From NCBI GenBank assembly GCA_022316685.1, contig JAKJHU010000763.1, forward strand, positions 1 through 64,000: a stretch of DNA of 64,000 nt. Reading direction: 5' to 3'. Below the pieces are notes generated by a model. That model saw nothing but the letters and a program-made list of their open reading frames with translations. It searched no databases and was not told where the DNA came from. Every line of letters starts with the position of its first letter. The stretch's first letter is position 1. A program made the position numbers and the translations under genes. Of the stretch, positions 60,763 to 64,000 are shown in pieces. The stretch comes from Progne subis subis (taxonomy: Eukaryota; Chordata; Aves; Passeriformes; Hirundinidae).

Positions 60763-61361
60763 TTCTATGTTATTTATTTTCATATTGTATTTTATGTTAT
60801 TTATTCTCGTTATAATGGTTTGTTCCGCACCTCCCTTTTCTCCTGAAGAAATGTTGTGTTCCAAGCTTTGTCCCTACCCCTCTTCCCTGTCATTCCTCCC
60901 ATATTCCTCCCAGTCCCCTCCTTCAAGCCCTGCCTGTCATTTGATTGTTCCTCCCAGCTTCTAGAAAGCTCGAATAAGGGCATCGAGTGATAGGGCACTG
61001 CTTTCTTTAAATGTCCCTCCAACCCTTTTCCACTCCCACCTTGTCTTTCATTGGACACTGGTTTGGCTCCTCCCTTAGTCCTTCCCCTGCATTTGAGCCC
61101 AGGTCTCCTTGCCTGGGGCGGCTCTGCTGTGGTTGTGTCCCTGAGGCTTGGCTGTCCCGTCTGGGACTGAATAAAGACCTTGGACTTTGCCCTCCAGCTG
61201 AGTCAGACTCCTTCCTCCGCCATCAGCATGTTCTCCTCCTGGGACAAGGGGAAATTCCCCTTAGCCTCCCCTCTGGTTCCCAGGATCTGGAGGAGTGTCC
61301 CCCGCATGACCGAAGTGTCGGGCTAGCTCAGGTGGATGGAGACGCTGCTCTGTAAGGGACA
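60763..61361 (+). repeat. Solo LTR family G, copy G1, in ERV6 env anchor
   Basis: About 599 bp, TTCTATG...AAGGGACA, flanked by CTGTG (60758-60762, 61362-61366), with one further base also matching. AATAAA lies at 61170-61175. The first base pair of the TG end seems mutated. The AATGGTTTGTTCC segment is shared with the LTR start at 61559. Confidence 0.7.
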
Positions 61362-61500
61362 CTGTGTCAGTTCTTGCTATCATTTTAATTTACATAGCCT
61401 TTAGGACTCTAAAAGGAGTCATAACTAATTGTACTAAAAAAATGGCCCCTTCCAACGTTACCATGGATGCTGTCGAAATATGGTGGAAGAGGACAGAGAC
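61362..61500 (+). pseudogene. env: ERV6 env, membrane anchor end and cytoplasmic tail
   Basis: The hydrophobic run VLAIILIYIAF continues the anchor in the frame of the pieces on the left, then a polar tail with VTMDAVEIWWKR leads to a stop before the polypurine tract. Confidence 0.6.
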
Positions 61501-61544
61501 AGCAGTTTAAGGAGTTAGTCTCCTTCCTCTGTTCAAAATTAAAC

Positions 61545-61558
61545 AGAATAGGAGGAGA
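61545..61558 (+). other. ERV6 polypurine tract
   Basis: AATAGGAGGAGA immediately before TGTGCTGGTGGGG. A typical class II PPT just upstream of the 3' LTR. Confidence 0.65.
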
Positions 61559-61845
61559 TGTGCTGGTGGGGTTTGATAAGTTATTGTTAAGTTATTGTTA
61601 TTATCCCAATGGTTTGTTCCTGTTGCCCCCTTGGATGGTTTGGTTCTACCTCAAGTTTTCCCCTCCCTTGCCAAGCTGTAATTCACCCCTAGACACACCT
61701 GCTGCTTTATTCACCTGATGTCAATCTTCTCAAACCACTGCCCTTATTTCCAGAGGGTTCTCTGTCCATCCTAAGCCCCGCCTGGGTTTTCCCCTTTTCC
61801 ACAACACCCCGTTGGTGCATGTGACCCTTTCCACTCCGCTTGTGT
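61559..61845 (+). repeat. ERV6 3' LTR, first 287 bp, cut by ERV5
   Basis: Starts TGTGCTGG after the polypurine tract and shares the AATGGTTTGTTCC block with LTR G1. It stops where the ERV5 LTR begins; the rest should lie beyond ERV5 outside the window. Confidence 0.65.
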
Positions 61846-62480
61846 TGTGGTTTCAGGCAGATTTTGGGAGAAACCCTCCCACGGGGCCCCCCTCCCCTCC
61901 CCCAACCGGTTCGGGAAAGGACTTCCTCAGAGAGAAGTGGAAAAAACCTGTTTATTAAACAGGCAAAGCACTCCCAGCACAATACCCGATGACAAGAGCT
62001 TCGTGCCGCTTACGGAGGGATCACAAACTTACAGAAAGCAAGTCTCCTCTTGATGATAGGCACTGTGCTCTGCCGCTCCGTCTCCACTGGCGTTGGGAGA
62101 AAAGGAGATGTGCAGGGCTGGTCTTGGTGGGGTGGGTCCCCTGTGGAGGCCCCCGGTGCTTCCCCCAGGTCCTTAGTCCAGAGAGGTTGGAACAGTTCCA
62201 AGAAGAAGGCAAAAAAGAAAAAAAGGAAGGAAAAAAAAAGAGGAAAAAAAAGCAAAAAGCAAAAAGCTTCAGCTATTCTACAGCATCTAACTACGCTAGC
62301 ACTAAACTAACAAACTGCCGGGGAAAAAAACAACCGAGCTTCTTTCGTCTTGCCGAGTTCCAGCTCCCCCGCTTCAAGGTCACTCCGATGAGCAGAGTTT
62401 TCCTAGGGAAAAACAAACAGCGCTTCCCCTCCCCTTTGCACCAAATAGACGATTGGGGGATACACAGTCACCCCAGGACA
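61846..62480 (-). repeat. ERV5 3' LTR
   Basis: 635 bp, minus strand TGTCCTGGGGTGAC...GAAACCACA. It has the same AATAAA and central purine/pyrimidine tract (62208-62268) as ERV1, the tract shorter than in the ERV1 5' LTR. Confidence 0.92.
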
Positions 62481-62499
62481 TTTTCCACCCCTTATCCCC
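62481..62499 (-). other. ERV5 polypurine tract
   Basis: Minus strand GGGGATAAGGGGTGGAAAA directly before the LTR start. Confidence 0.75.
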
Positions 62500-62840
62500 A
62501 TATTGTCGACTTACGGACAGAACCAACGTATATTCCACATTGTGTATTTATCCACATAAAACTTCCATCCATTCTCCCCACAAAAAAAAAAAAAAAAAAA
62601 AAGCAAGCAATACCCGTCATGCTCCTGTCACGTTCCACACTGAGCCACTGAATCCAGGCCCAAGGCTGCAGGGCAGCAGGATTCCTCTCTCACTTACTCA
62701 TACCTTCAACACTTGCTCACACTTTCAACACTTAACACATACCCTCTCACTTACATATTTCCTTCTATTTCATTCTGTGTGGTTTAATGTACAGACAATG
62801 GCAATAGCATCCAGCAGACAGTGATGTTTACAAATGATTC
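62500..62840 (-). other. ERV5 3' untranslated region
   Basis: Between integrase stop and PPT, without env. Contains an A-run (62581-62602 on plus) and loosely repeated CTTACTCATACCTTCAACAC / CACACTTTCAACACT units (62692-62760), also seen in ERV1 at 29770-29830. Confidence 0.7.
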
Positions 62841-64000
62841 TCACCCAACAATCACATCTCCCTGAGGTACACATCGGGTTGTTCCATCTTTCTGCATTAT
62901 CCACCATGTGCAACCTGGTCCCTGAGCAAAGACAACCCCACGAATGGGTTTGTCTGTACTTGAGGCAGACTTGATCCACACTATCTTCCCTAACAGACCT
63001 CTGACATGCACCACTGGGACTTTATCTCCATCTGTTGTATGCAGAGGCTCAGCCTGGGCAGGGCCTGCTCGGTTGGTGGAGCCTCGGGTGTTGACCAACC
63101 AGGTGGCCTTTGCTAAATGCTGCTCCCAATTCTTGAAAGATCCCCTACCCAATGCTTTCAACTGGGTTTTTAACAATGCATTGTGCCTCTCCACTTTGCC
63201 TGCAGCAGGTGCATGGTAGGGAATATGGTACACCCACTCAATGCCATGTTGCCTAGCCCAGGTGTTAATAAGGCTGTTCTTGAAATGAGTCCCATTGTCT
63301 GACTCAATTCTCTCAGGGGTACCATGCCTCCACAGGACTTGCTTCTCTAGGCCCAGGATGGTGTTTCAGGCAGTAGCATGGGGCACAGGGTAGGTCTCCA
63401 GCCATCCAGTGGTGGCTTCCACCATGGTCAGCACATAGCGCTTGCCTTGGCGGGTTTGGGGAAGGGTGATGTAGTCAATCTTCCAGGCTTCCCCATACTT
63501 ATACTTGGACCATCGCCGGCCATACCATAGGGGCTTTACCCGCTTGGCCTGTTTGATGGCAGCACATGTCTCACAGTCGTGGATAACCTGAGAAATACTG
63601 TCCAAGGTTAGATCCACCCCTTGGTCTCGGGCCCACTTATAGGTGGCATCTCTGCCCTGATGGCCTGAGGCACCATGGGCCCATTGAGCTAAAAACAACT
63701 CTCCCTTGTGTTCCCAATCTAAATCAATCTTTGACACTTCTATTTTTGCTGCCCGATCTACCTGCTCGTTGTTTCGATGCACCTCATTAGCTCTACTCTT
63801 GGGGATGTGGGCATCTACGTGGCGAACTTTCACAGGTAATCTTCCTACCCTGGTAGCAATGTCTTTCCACTCCTCAGCAGCCCAAATTGGTTTCCCTCCA
63901 CACTGCCAATTAGCCTCTTTCCACCTCCTCAGCCATCCCCACAGAGCATTGGCTACCATCCATGAATTGGTATATAGGTAGAGCCTCGGCCACCCCTCTC
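62841..64000 (-). pseudogene. pol: ERV5 pol: RNase H end and integrase, one stop codon
   Basis: The frame runs from the window edge (MVANALWGWLRRW) through the zinc finger (HGASGHQ, CETC) and the first integrase Asp (KIDYITL) to a TGA at 63366-63368. It then stays open, in the same frame, through ESDNGTHF and the GKVERHN glutamate to the end CVPQGDVIVG and a stop at 62841. The DDE triad is complete. Apart from the single stop, which falls where ERV1 has an Arg codon, this is the best-kept integrase in the window. The rest of pol lies outside. Confidence 0.88.

Larger units (their letters stand above)
59112..61845 (+). mobile_element. ERV6: 3' part of an ERVK-like provirus
   Basis: Plus-strand order is integrase tail, env remnant, polypurine tract and the beginning of an LTR. 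The 5' part is missing and the left edge is not defined; 59112-59500 holds no recognisable gene. Solo LTRs at 60135-60687 and 60763-61361 split env. The element ends where ERV5 begins. Confidence 0.7.
61846..64000 (-). mobile_element. ERV5: 3' end of a third ERV1-type provirus
   Basis: Minus strand, from the LTR at 61846 through PPT and integrase to the window edge. Very similar to ERV1 in LTR, 3' leader and integrase. Left TSD would be TGTGT (61841-61845); the right one is outside the window. Confidence 0.9.

Overview
This is nuclear DNA from a bird, most probably a songbird. The host locus is identified by two exons, on the plus strand, of the fibroblast growth factor homologous factor FGF13: the penultimate coding exon (12163-12361) and the last coding exon (12847-12983), with a 3' UTR that runs to a polyadenylation signal at 14226-14231. 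CR1-type LINE fragments (about 4090-4300 and 33203-33326) and avian-looking endogenous retroviruses (ERVs) support the bird assignment. Everything before 12163 is therefore FGF13 intron and everything after about 14250 is downstream flank. One host defect is visible: the acceptor dinucleotide in front of the last exon reads GG instead of AG (12845-12846), although the exon itself is fully open.

Layout. (1) 1-22308: FGF13 intron, last exons and flank, carrying scattered solo LTRs of at least six families, most with readable target-site duplications (TSDs). (2) 22309-32125: a 1.5-kb minus-strand solo LTR (family D) split by a nearly complete 8.3-kb ERV (ERV1, plus strand, 23067-31383), which is itself hit by two copies of another LTR (family E). 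(3) 33327 to about 54740: an old minus-strand ERVK-like provirus (ERV3: gag, dUTPase-like domain, protease, RT, RNase H, integrase, env) inserted in a CR1 tail. It was later split by ERV2 (38764-48125, minus strand, related to ERV1) and by several solo LTRs. ERV2 in turn holds five solo LTRs, so nesting reaches four levels. (4) 54741-57626: remains of a fourth, class I-looking element (ERV4) in which a deletion fuses gag to RT, then another family D solo LTR (57627-59111). (5) 59112-61845: a plus-strand ERVK-like 3' part (ERV6) with integrase tail, internally deleted env split by two LTRs, PPT and LTR start. (6) 61846-64000: the 3' end of a third ERV1-type provirus (ERV5, minus strand) that leaves the window.

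ERV1, ERV2 and ERV5 are one family: ERVL-like (class III) pol, no env, 5-bp TSDs, a lysine-tRNA-like primer binding site, and an unexplained hydrophobic reading frame between the primer site and gag. No provirus here is intact; all genes carry stops, frameshifts, deletions or insertions. I saw no CRISPR array, tRNA, rRNA or bacterial-type operon. The heavy nested LTR load next to an FGF13 exon with a broken acceptor would fit a non-recombining (W or neo-W) copy of the locus, but that is inference. LTR family letters and ERV numbers are my own labels; families were defined by comparing copies within this window.
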